Source of the DNA: Adiantum capillus-veneris
Taxonomy: Eukaryota > Streptophyta > Polypodiopsida > Polypodiales > Pteridaceae
DNA length: 64,000 nt
Assembly: GCA_014529385.2 (NCBI GenBank)
Contig: CM043944.1
Coordinates: 180,115,240 to 180,179,239, forward strand
Direction of reading: 5' to 3'
A program made the translations under genes and the position numbers. Positions 9,090 to 18,459 of the stretch are shown in pieces; the first letter of the stretch is position 1, and each line of letters opens with the position of its first letter. The notes under the pieces were generated by a model that ran no database searches, was not told the origin of the DNA, and saw only the letters and a list, made by a program, of their open reading frames with translations.

Positions 9090-11655
9090 ACCCTAAGAAT
9101 CCAATGACTAATGCGTCTCCACCGTTTGTCAATCCTACAAGCTTATTGACCTTTGCTGGTGATAGAGAAAAGGGACTTCTGGGTTATTCTAAATCTCTTA
9201 CAAGAGAAGCTGAAACTTATAAGGGCATTCTCCAAGCTCAACAATGTGAGATTGTTCGCATTTCACATTTACATTCTACAGATCAGGTTACCATTTTGCA
9301 ACACAAAACAGAGGTACAAGAACTGAAAGGAAAGGTACGAAGTTGTCAAATGAAGGACACCATCTTGGGTGGTCGTATCCGAAAGAAGAAATTACGCAAT
9401 CTTGAAACATTGCAGGTTGCATCCGGAGGTCTCAAGAAAAGAATCCGAGCATTAAGGTGATGCTTCTTGGTTGGCTACATTGTCTTAGTTAAGTAATCTT
9501 TTTCTTTTTTCTTGCTATGCATTGTTTTCATGTGCCTAAATAGTGTTAGTGAAGAAAATTTTCTGTTATTTACTTATGCATTGTCTTCATGTAGAGATTC
9601 AATCTATCCTGACAAGGAAAACATTGACCCCAAAGCCAATATAGGAAAGAGATTGAAGCCACTTATAAGTAGAAGCCTGGCAGCAGATATAGTACATGAC
9701 AAGAAGTTTAAGGTCCTACAACGAAATGTAGTGGACCGCTTTATTTCAGAGAACTCAGTGCGTGCAAAAGAGATACAAGGCACACTTGGTTCACTTGGTG
9801 TAAGCAAAAGAGGATATTCGGCTATACAAAAATCTGTCTCATCCATCTTTGTTAAGAAGGGTATAAAATCCAAACTTTTACCATCAGCCTCAAGTGTTTG
9901 GAAAGAGAGGCTTCAGCTTAACGAGGCACAGGGAGACTATCTTGGACAGCCCTTTCATATTAAAGCAACTTTATAGTGGCCATGGAGCAAACATGGCATA
10001 TGATGAGTTCAATAATATTTTTATGGACCTACAGATGTTACAGAAGAGAATGGTGGAGTCTTACAACATCACATTTGAAGAGTCACGAGGGGTATTACAT
10101 TTTGTGTTAAAACTGGATGAGTGTGAGCTTGTTAAAGAGAAAAAGCTAGAGCGTGTTACTATTACTTTAATGAATAGAGCCCTCTCAAAGTGTCCCAGTG
10201 ATGATTCTTTGTATTTTAGTGTTCAATTAGAATCTAACATATGGTGGCTTGGTGCGTTTGAGGTAAGCGAGATTCTCAGGTAAGCTCAAATGTTCACATC
10301 TACTTAAGTCTCATTTATTTTGTGTTGCAGGTAAAGAAAGAAGATCATGAGATTCTATATTGGGTGTTCCATCGAACTAATATTCCGGAGGTGATTAACA
10401 GACTAACCAGGGAGAGGTACTACATCTAGATGGAAGGGGAGACTTTCAAGTTCATTGGCATCTTGCAGGTGACCTCAAAACATTAAAGTGCATGTATAAT
10501 TGTGGAATGGGTGCAATGGCAAAGTCGCCGTGTTTGTTCTGCATGGAGCCTGCAAAGGTCATGGACCCAAAGTGGTGGAGAAAAGCTCCAACACGTCACA
10601 TTGAGGATCCTGCTTTTCGACCGGTTTTGAAAATACCACTTGTGAATGTCCACATCTGTACAATTCATTCCCTTTGTAGAATTGTGGAGAAATAGGTCTA
10701 CTTATATATCGGGTTTGCTTGGAAGATTAAGAACTCAGCAGAGCGACAAGTAGCCCTGCAGTGCTTAGAATTTCTACTGTCGGATATGGGGCTTCATGGT
10801 GGCAATGTGAAAATCCAGCGGGATGAAAAGAGATCAAGTGCTGAGAAGGATGTCCCATGCAAACCATCCATCGGTGGGGTGAAGGCACGGAGGTTTTTAT
10901 CTAAACCCCAAGGTACAAGAGATCCGAAGCTAACAAAACATGGAAAAATATATAACACATCTTAATTATGTTAGCAAGGTAGAGTATCAGAGCTGGAAAA
11001 AGCTACATATTGCAGTCAAAGACCAAGAACCAACTACTCGTAACGCAAAGACTGAGGTTTGGCGATCAATAGACATCCTATTTTTGATGTGCGACAAAGA
11101 TGACTGGTCACAAGGTGATATGAACAAGTTCAAGGAGAATCTCAACCTTTTCAAAAAATCATTCAAGACACCATGGACAGACACCCAGATTACTCACTAC
11201 ATGGTATTATCGTGTATTTGATTCTCTTTTATGTGCAACTATGTGAGTGTAAAACATTCTAACTAATCTGTTTTCATATCCAGCACATCATCTTCAATCA
11301 TTTACCATATTTTATACAAAAGTATGGTAACCCGGAAATATGGAATACCCAAGGGATGGAAAAGTCTCATTACATGGCGAGAAATGCTTATTTCAGGCAC
11401 ACACGACATGGTGGCTCTCGAATCAAGGCTAACAGTTTGAGAGAACTATTTGAATGGTTCTATCGTAGAATCATTCATCGAATGCAGGCAAAAGAAGTCT
11501 TGGCCTCTTCACCAACAGCACAAGCCATCAGACATTCACAACAACAAAAAGTTAAAAGATCAATGGCATACAACAACTCCGGTGCTCGTGAAAGTCAACG
11601 AAGGTGGAGAGAGACAATGGTGTATGTGAACCACAAGTGGAGAAAGATACTCTGA
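9090..11655 (+). pseudogene. Four-exon gene of unknown function, disrupted
   Basis: Exons are inferred at about 9090-9456, 9595-10262, 10331-11203 and 11284-11655, with GT/AG introns of 138, 68 and 80 bp that join in phase. Exon 1 encodes a coiled-coil-like stretch. Exon 2 carries LHFVLKLDECELVKEKK. Exon 3 has GDLKTLKCMYNCGMGAMAKS followed by PCLFC, a possible zinc or redox cysteine pair. Exon 4 has HLPYFIQKYGNPEIWNTQGM and an Arg/Lys-rich tail ending at TGA 11655. Frameshifts near 9945, 10415 and 10930, and an in-frame TAG at 10693, inactivate it. The overall plan (GDxKxL, PCLxC, then His-rich C-terminal block) recalls uncharacterised, possibly transposon-derived ORFs; I cannot name the family. 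The gene structure is well supported, the function is not. Confidence 0.65.
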
Positions 11656-11759
11656 GTGGATGACATTGTACAAAATTTATGTAATACATGATCAAATAGA
11701 GCACCCATTTTGTAGTTGATTGTTACATTACTCATCACAATTCCCCCTTTTATGCTTGC

Positions 11760-12278
11760 ATGGATAGAGACCATCCATTTTTTAAGGAGGACATTGCTTA
11801 TTTAAAGGCGAAGATGATGTTATTTTCTTTGGGGACATGAATGCTAGAACAGAATAATTGCAACACGATACTCAACAATTTTATATGCCATACATTTCAA
11901 AGGGAGTTGGAGGAAGTTCACTTGTATGATTATACTATAATGGATGAGAAAGATCTAGATCACTATGGAGAGTTACTTTTACACATGTGTAATAGCACAA
12001 GTATGCTCATTGTCAATGGTGTATCTTTTTGGAGTGTAACCAATGGATGTACATGTTGAAAACATAATGGGGATAGTGTGAATGACTATATGCTACTCTC
12101 CAAAGGCATCATGTATCACATAAAGAGTTTTAGGCTTGGCCAATGGATCCCAAAATTAGACCATCAAACCTTATGTATTTACCTTGCATGTGGGAAAGCA
12201 ACTAAGCATGATAATCTCAGCCAAATGGAAGAGAACTTATCACTATGTATGGATTTCAAACAGGTACCTATGTACATT
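11760..12278 (+). pseudogene. LINE-type endonuclease (EEP family) fragment
   Basis: The plus strand carries scattered blocks of an apurinic-type endonuclease in shifting frames. GDMNART, near 11832-11852, matches the GDFNAR catalytic motif. NGDSVNDYMLLS, near 12070-12105, matches the G-S-x-V/I-D-Y block. IPKLDHQTL, near 12149-12175, matches the terminal SDH motif with Ser changed to Leu/Lys context. In LINEs this domain nicks target DNA to prime insertion. No reverse transcriptase follows, because the fragment is cut at 12279 by the LTR of element B. Stops and frameshifts make it inactive. It could instead be a host EEP-domain gene fragment. Confidence 0.5.
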
Positions 12279-12330
12279 GTCATAAAATCAAATATCTAAC
12301 TAACCCAAATAATTTTCTCATATTAAATTG

Positions 12331-12671
12331 ATCATTTAATGTGGGAAAAAAACAAGAACAAGAATTAGAATATAGACATGTGCCTATGGATCTATCTCGA
12401 CGTGGGACCAAAGCCAATGGGTACAAATGAGAGATGGTATGTCAAAGAGCAATGCTAGCTTTTGGAGCTTGAAAGACCTTAGGGATAGCTTCATTTAAAC
12501 GAATCATTTAATGTGGGAGAATAAACAAGAACAAGAATTAGAATATAAACATGTGCCTATGGATCTATCTCGACGTGGGACCAAAGCCAATGGGTACAAA
12601 TGAGAGATGGTATGTCAAAGAGCAATGCTAGCTTTTGGAGCTTGAAAGACCTTAGGGATAGCTTCATTAAA
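12331..12671 (+). repeat. Tandem duplication, 172-bp unit, two copies
   Basis: Copies at 12331-12499 and 12503-12671 are nearly identical: GGAAAAAA versus GGAGAATA near the start, and a one-base change ATAGACATG/ATAAACATG. The duplication lies inside the LTR of element B and is more recent than the decay of the coding regions. Confidence 0.9.
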
Positions 12672-13129
12672 GACCTCCAAATGTTAGTTTTAAAAGTCCT
12701 TAGACCTAGTTCCTTTGCACCTTTCTTAGAGGTGGAGTGGCATGAGCGTCCTTCGAGCTTTGAGTCACTTGCTTTGCGGCCATCGTAAAAGGGAAGGGGA
12801 GAAGAGAGAAAGAGAACTCAAGAATTTGAGGGGCATCACGCCAGTGGTAGAGAAGAAGTTGGAGATGGAGATGGATTGAGGGTGAGAGCTTGAGGGAGAG
12901 AGGTTGAGAGGGAAAGTAACTCCGACGTCAAGGCAAAAGAGCTTTCGCTTCTAAGAACTTGCATGTGTGTGTTGAAAGTGAAGGGAGAGAGGTCTTTATA
13001 TAGACTCTCAAGGCCAAAATCAAAAGATAAGAATAGCAAAAAGCAGAGAGATAAGTACGAGTGCGTTTGTGATTTTGAGTCTCTAATTTTAGAAGAAGCT
13101 TGGATTCTAAGAAAAGAAGTCCTAAACTT

Positions 13130-13245
13130 AACTTACTCCTCTTTCTTTTCTAAAAATACTCTTTCTTTCCTAAAAGTACTCCTCCTACTCCTTCTCTTCT
13201 AAAAATATTCCTCCTTTCCTAAAAATACTCCTTCTTTCTTGAGGG
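13130..13245 (+). repeat. Degenerate 20-30-bp pyrimidine-rich repeats
   Basis: About five copies of a CTCCTTCTTTCCTAAAAATA-like unit follow one another. This is probably part of the LTR or leader of element B. Confidence 0.6.
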
Positions 13246-13329
13246 TCAACTGTTATCTTTAGAAATAGACTTGAGGCTTAAGTTTCCATGTCATTCCAAG
13301 TGAATAAGAGCCATAATAAATAGTTCCAA

Positions 13330-14165
13330 AGTCCAATTTTTGATCGAATCGTTCCATTGCAAATCCTACCCTACTTGGAGAAGGTCCCAAAAGCTTAAAA
13401 AGTTCAAAGAGGGAGAAAAGAGTATCTCTTTTCTCACCTATGATGGCACCTTTGGTGATACTAAAAAAGTATTGTCCTTCATCCAAAAATTTGATGTGAC
13501 CTTTGGAGACGAGGGCTTCATGGAGTCCTCCAAGCTACACCATGCAGCTATATACTTCGCTCATCAATGGTGGGCTAGACTTCGTGGAAATGGCAAAGCC
13601 CCAAAGACATGGAAAAGTCAATGAGTTTCCATTATGAAGCAATTCATTGCAAGCGTGCAAAGGACAAAGTGCTTACTGAATAGCGGAGTTTGAATTTTCT
13701 CTTTGATGAGTCTATCCATAAATATGTTGACAAGTTTTGGGATTTATATCTCAATGCTACTGTCTTTCAAAAGGTATACTTTGCCATCGAGCAAAAGCAA
13801 CAATTTTGTGCGGGATTACCTGAAGAAATGGCCGAGTATGTCAACTCCCAACAGCTTGGTTCTATCACTGAAGTAATCCACCACACTATGGTTGCTTCGT
13901 GCATCAATTTTCAACAAGGGACTAAAGGGAATTCCAAGCCCATGGAAAACAAAGATTGAAATGATGCAAAGGGGAAGAACAATGCACAAAACTCTTCCCA
14001 AGTAAACTCAAACAACAAAAACAACAACAATCAGTCCAAGGAGAATAAACTTTACAAAGGTAAAAGTAAACTCTCTCGTGAAGAGCTAGAAGCTTTTTGT
14101 AAGGACCACAAATGATTTAAGTGTGGGAAACAAGGACATGACTATCATTCTTGCCCCAAAAGAAA
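13330..14165 (+). pseudogene. Gag of element B
   Basis: Plus-strand frames encode a retroviral gag. The segment 13340-13620 has the W-W-x-R motif (AAIYFAHQWWARLRGNGKAP) and an adjacent frame gives LFDESIHKYVDKFWDLYLNA. A zinc knuckle around 14100-14150 reads KCGKQGHDYHSC; its first Cys pair is disturbed by a TGA at the position of the Cys in the relative at 57176-57925. Stops at 13621 and 13957 and several other changes break the protein. The intact homologue in element C gives the expected order capsid, basic Asn/Lys-rich linker, CCHC. Confidence 0.75.
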
Positions 14166-14249
14166 TGCCCACAATTAGACTCCTAGAGTTTTCACAGTGG
14201 AAGCTCCAAACGAGGATTCTCATTGCAATGGATCGCCTCTCTCCTATAC

Positions 14250-14560
14250 TTGAAGAAATGTAAGGGAGCATGATGCCTTCAAATTGTTTGAGCCTGGCTC
14301 TACTCACAATTTCATATCAATGGAGTTGGCCACTAAGTTGGGCATTCAAGATTTCAAGATGGGAGATACTATAACTCTCGATGGAGCTTTCAAGGGATAG
14401 CAAGCCTCCGTTACTCCCTTGATTGGGAAGTTGAGGCTTCATGTCCAAAGCTACGTTGACAAAGAAGACTTTTTCATCTCTCCTCTCCAACATGAGGATG
14501 CTATCTAAGGGGCACCATGGTTCAACCGCATGGCTGCCAACATGAACTTTCTTGAAAGGA
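14250..14560 (+). pseudogene. Aspartic protease of element B, catalytic Asp changed to Glu
   Basis: The active-site loop reads LFEPGSTHNFIS, with Glu at 14290-14292, where the relative element C reads LFDPGSTHDFIS. A conservative Asp-to-Glu change normally abolishes retropepsin activity. Downstream blocks (TPLIGKLRLHVQSYVDKEDF) align with element C, but in-frame stops occur at 14398-14400 and 14506-14508. Confidence 0.7.
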
Positions 14561-14561
14561 G

Positions 14562-15690
14562 AATCTACTTCACCTAATAAGGAAAAGAGCATGTATATAA
14601 ATGCTAATGAGTCGGATCGTACCATACCCCTTGTAAATTCTCCTGCTTTTGACAAATCAACAAAAAGCTCAGTTTATTTGGACATGAATGTTGTCAAAGA
14701 GTCTCTAAATGATACTGATGTTTTAACAAAACAAAGTGGAAGGAATCAAGAAGAATTAGACTTGTCTAATTTTTTAAATAGATTCCAAGACGTATTTATT
14801 GACGTCATCCCTATGGAGTTACCTCCAAAACGAGGGGATGATGACCATATGACAGAGCTTCTACCCAAGAGCTCACCACCTAATAAACCTCCCTATAATT
14901 TTTCTCATCTCAATAGGAGGAGATTATGAGGCAAGTGCCTGAGCTGATAGACAAAGAGATGGTGAGGCCTAGATCCTCTCTTTTTGCTCCCCCATCCTTT
15001 TAGTGCAAAAGAAAGAAGGTAGATACCGCATGTGTATAGACTATCAAACACTAAATTGTATCATTATCAAAAACAAATTTCTCATAACTGCAGGTAGAAG
15101 ATCTGTTTGATAAACTAAAAGGTTTGACCTACTTTAGTAGGATTGACCTAAAAGTGGATATCACCAAATAAGGAAAGTGAATGAAGATATCATAAAGACC
15201 GTGTTTTGTACAACATTTGGTCTTTATGAATATCTTGTCATGCCTTTTGGTTTGACAAATGCTCCAGCCACATTCAATCATTTAATGGAGAAAATATTTA
15301 GACCATACCACATGTTCATGGATGATATCATCATCTAATCCAGGTCGTTGGAGGAACACAAGCAACATCTCTAGGTAAATTTTCAAGATTTGAGAGAGAA
15401 CAAGCTTTTTATCAATAAAAAATAGAGTGAATTTTTCCTTCAATAGATTCAATACTTAGGTCATATTACCTCTCAAGATGGTATCCATATGGATCCATCA
15501 AAGTTGGAGGTAATAAAAGCCTGGCCTAATCCAAGGAATCTACATGTGCTACAATGCTTTATTGGTATGCGTGCATACTATAGATGTTTCATAGAAAAAT
15601 TCTCTCAAATAGAAGGACCATTACATGACTTAATAAAGAATAATGTTAAGTATTCATGGACTACTAAAGAGAAAATGTGTTTGATAAGCT
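14562..15690 (+). pseudogene. Reverse transcriptase of element B
   Basis: Recognisable blocks in shifting frames include DLSNFLNRFQDVFIDVIPMEL before the [22 protein letters not shown] near 15096-15155 (palm block A with catalytic Asp), [16 protein letters not shown] near 15250-15290, and FMDDIII with the catalytic Asp pair at 15321-15326. The thumb/connection segment at 15489-15692 reads PSKLEVIKAWPNPRNLHVLQ followed by CFIGMRAYYRCFI. At least eight stops or frame changes interrupt it. The YxDD motif itself is intact (FMDD). Confidence 0.8.
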
Positions 15691-16090
15691 AAAAAAGAAG
15701 CTTACCTCCCAACCAATGCTTATGCTTCTAAATCTCTCAAGGCCATTTGAGGTCCAATGTGATGCTTGTGGTGATTTCCTTGGAGCAGTCTTGCTTCAAG
15801 AAGGGCATGCCATAGCATACGAGAGACGAAGGCTCAATACCAAGGAACATGTTTTGGACATATATGAAAAAGAGCTTTTAGCTGCTCTACATGCCCTAGA
15901 TACATGGAAACACTATCAATTGGGGACTCCATTTATTTTGCAAACGGACCACCAAAGTCTCAAGTATTTTATGACGCAAACCAAGCTCTCCGACAAACAA
16001 ATGAGGTGGACAAATTTTCTTTTGCAATTTAATTTTCATATTTCTCATATTGTTGGTAAGCATAATCAAGTGACCGATTCACTATCATAG
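15677..16090 (+). pseudogene. RNase H domain of element B
   Basis: This 137-codon open segment reads as a near-complete gypsy RNase H: FEVQCDACGDFLGAVLLQEG (first catalytic Asp), YEKELLAALHALDTWKHYQL (catalytic Glu), LQTDHQSLKYF (third Asp) and GKHNQVTDSLS (last Asp). It would degrade the RNA strand during reverse transcription. It is the best preserved domain of the element but is isolated by upstream and downstream stops. Confidence 0.85.
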
Positions 16091-16105
16091 CGATCGAGCG
16101 TAAAT

Positions 16106-17000
16106 GTGGTGTCTATAGCAACTCACAATGATCTATCTTCCAAGATAGATGCGTACGCTATTGACCCTGGCTTTAAATACATAATGTCAGCCCTTGCCTT
16201 AGGGAAGAAAGAGGAACCATTCACCTTGCAAGATGGTTATCTTCTCCATGGTAATAGCCTATGTGTTACTCACTCTCTTTGTGAGAAAGTCATGTATGAA
16301 TCCCATGCTCCTCCATATGCAGGACATCGAGGGATTCAACCTACTCTTCAAGGAGTAGAAACATAATTCTATCGGACTACAATAAAGGAGGATTTACAAT
16401 AGTATGTATCCAAATGTGTGATATGTCAAAAGACAAAGTCTAATAGAGGGAAACAACCTGGATCACTCCAACCATTGCCAAGCCCTAATTCGCCATCAGA
16501 GAGTATATCCATGAATTACCCAAGCCTATCCATGGAAATACGGGAATATGGACAATAATTGACAGATTTAGCAAGCAAGCACACTTTATTCCTATCAAAA
16601 AGACTATTAAGGCACACGAAATGGAAACCCTCTTCATATCTCTGATTTTCAAACACCATGGATTGCCAGCATCAATCGTGTCAAACAGAGATCCTAGAAT
16701 GATCATTAAATTTTGGAAAGGTCTCTTTGAAAATCTAGGTACAAGATTGAATTTCTCTTTGGCCTATTACCCACAAACAGATGGCCAAAGTGAGATAGCC
16801 AATCTTACGATTTTTGATCTATTAAAGACTTATGTTACAGAAGTAGATCAACGCTCAAAATGGGAGAAGTTCTACCTCTTGTAGAGTATGTGTACAATAA
16901 TACTGTCCATATTACTATGGGCCGAAAGGAACCTTTTGAGATCATAGAGGGAAGACCTAAAAGTCCCTTGCTACTTAAAGTACATGGGAAGATCTTTGAT
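16106..17000 (+). pseudogene. Integrase of element B
   Basis: Zinc-binding residues are visible as HAPPYAGHRG and CVICQKTK. The catalytic triad is in IIDRFSKQAHF, SNRDPRMIIKFWK and YPQTDGQSEIAN. In-frame stops at about 16365, 16398, 16556 and 16884, plus frame changes, inactivate it. The sequence matches the plant chromovirus type. Confidence 0.8.
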
Positions 17001-17299
17001 GAGTTTATGCGTGACCTACAACAATCTCTCTAAAAGACTAAAGAGTCTATATCCATCTCTCAACAAAGGCAAAAGGTTGCTGCTAATTATCATAGAATGG
17101 CCTTCATGTTCAAGGCAAATGATTGGGTCTTCCTCAAGTTTCCCAAGGCTCGATTGAGGCAAACATTGGGAAAAATCCTATGGGCCATCAAAAGTATTAT
17201 GCTAAACTAGTAAAAAGATACTATGGTCCTTTTCAAATGTTGAATCCAATCAATGATATGTCTTATTAACTCAAATCTCCCAACCATTGGCTCATACAC

Positions 17300-17575
17300 A
17301 ATGCTTTCATGTGAGCCTACTCAAGCCCTACAAAGGAGAGCCACCAAAAAACCCAATTATTGAAGATCCCCCATAAATCAAAGACCAAGAAGAGGTACTA
17401 TAACCCAAAGCTATCCTTGTACATGAGGACAAGGTGCTGAGGCATGGTAAGATTATCCCAGGATATCTTATTATGTTCAAAAATTACCCTTTTGAAGATG
17501 CTAGATGGATGCAAGGAATACAGCTTAAGGATAGTATGAACCTTGTCAATGCTTACAACGCTACATTAGAGTAAG
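17300..17575 (+). pseudogene. Integrase C-terminal tail with chromodomain-like segment (element B)
   Basis: A frame reading roughly LVHEDKVLRHGKIIPGYLIM then FKNYPFEDARWMQ resembles the retrotransposon chromodomain, where an aromatic-rich strand is followed by W-E/W-x-x. In chromoviruses this domain is thought to steer integration to particular chromatin. Element C has the equivalent (54454-54642). Two stops interrupt it. Confidence 0.6.
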
Positions 17576-17909
17576 CAAATGTAAATGTTTCTCTTAAAAG
17601 ATCAATATTTTTGTCCTATACGAGTAATTCTCTTTTTGTTGTGCACAAATTTAAGTAGTATGCATACTGAAAATCATGTTTGTGATGACGACGTCTCCTA
17701 AATACCAAGTAGAATTTTTCACTCTACTTAGGGAGAATGAAATGGACTCAAGAGTAGACATGCTTGCGGCAGCTAAGTCTCCGAAGCCCCAAATGGATTA
17801 GTCATCCATCTTGGAATGATGTCGTAGGGTAAAAATGGATCCTATACCCGCTAAGAAACATCAAGGATTAATCTCTTCTGCCTCATAGTCAAGGACGACT
17901 ATGATTTCA

Positions 17910-17954
17910 AGAGAGAGGTAATGTCATAAAATCTAATATCTAACTAACCCAAAT
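17910..17954 (+). repeat. Polypurine tract and truncated 3' LTR start of element B
   Basis: GAGAGAGGTAA precedes TGTCATAAAATC at 17922. About 33 bp match the 5' LTR start at 12279, then similarity stops, so the rest of the 3' LTR has been lost or replaced. Confidence 0.6.
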
Positions 17955-18459
17955 GTATGTTATAATTTTAATCCCAATTTTCCACCTTGGCATAGAGCCA
18001 CCAATTTAGCTTGGATGATTGTGGCTATGTTTGTGTTGAAACCCTATGCTACATAGAAAGTGATGAACAACTTCTTGTAGAATATGAATTTACATGACAT
18101 CACTCGAATCTCATGATAAAGTCCCTTATATGAAAGTTATTGATAATCTATTTCAAACCGACTCTTTTTTACTGAGTATGTATCATGATAGACGCCATGA
18201 GTTGTGATGGCATTACCATGTTATGCAATGAATACTTGATTTCATTTCATACAAAAATATGTTCCTAACGTGGTACCCATAGAATTTCACAAGGTTTTTT
18301 GAGCTTGCATAATACTGCTCTATTTCAAATTTCATGTACCATGTTAAACATAATCCATACAAGAATTTGTATCTCATTGTACATATTTTATCAGAGCATA
18401 AACTTATGCATTAGCAATTTATGCAGTAGTTCATTTTGAATGCATTTTTTACCATTAAG
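17955..18459. other. Unassigned AT-rich spacer
   Basis: No open frame, domain or repeat is recognised between the truncated LTR of element B and the repeat-rich tract. Confidence 0.3.

Larger units (their letters stand above)
12279..13290 (+). repeat. 5' LTR and leader of element B (right edge uncertain)
   Basis: It starts TGTCATAAAATC, the same as the sequence after the polypurine tract at 17922. It includes a tandem duplication (12331-12671) and a pyrimidine-rich repeated block (13130-13245). The right edge is not fixed, because no primer-binding site or CA end could be placed and the 3' copy is truncated. Confidence 0.45.
12279..17954 (+). mobile_element. Ty3/gypsy chromovirus, element B (degenerate)
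   Basis: The element is bounded by TGTCATAAAATC at 12279 and again at 17922. About 30 bp of each LTR start match (TATCTAACTAACCCAAA); beyond about 17954 the right copy diverges. Between them, in plus-strand order, are gag with zinc knuckle, protease, RT, RNase H, integrase and a chromodomain-like tail. Stops and frameshifts occur in every domain, so it is an old, dead copy. Element C (54170-58071) is a minus-strand relative. No clear primer-binding site was found. Confidence 0.8.
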
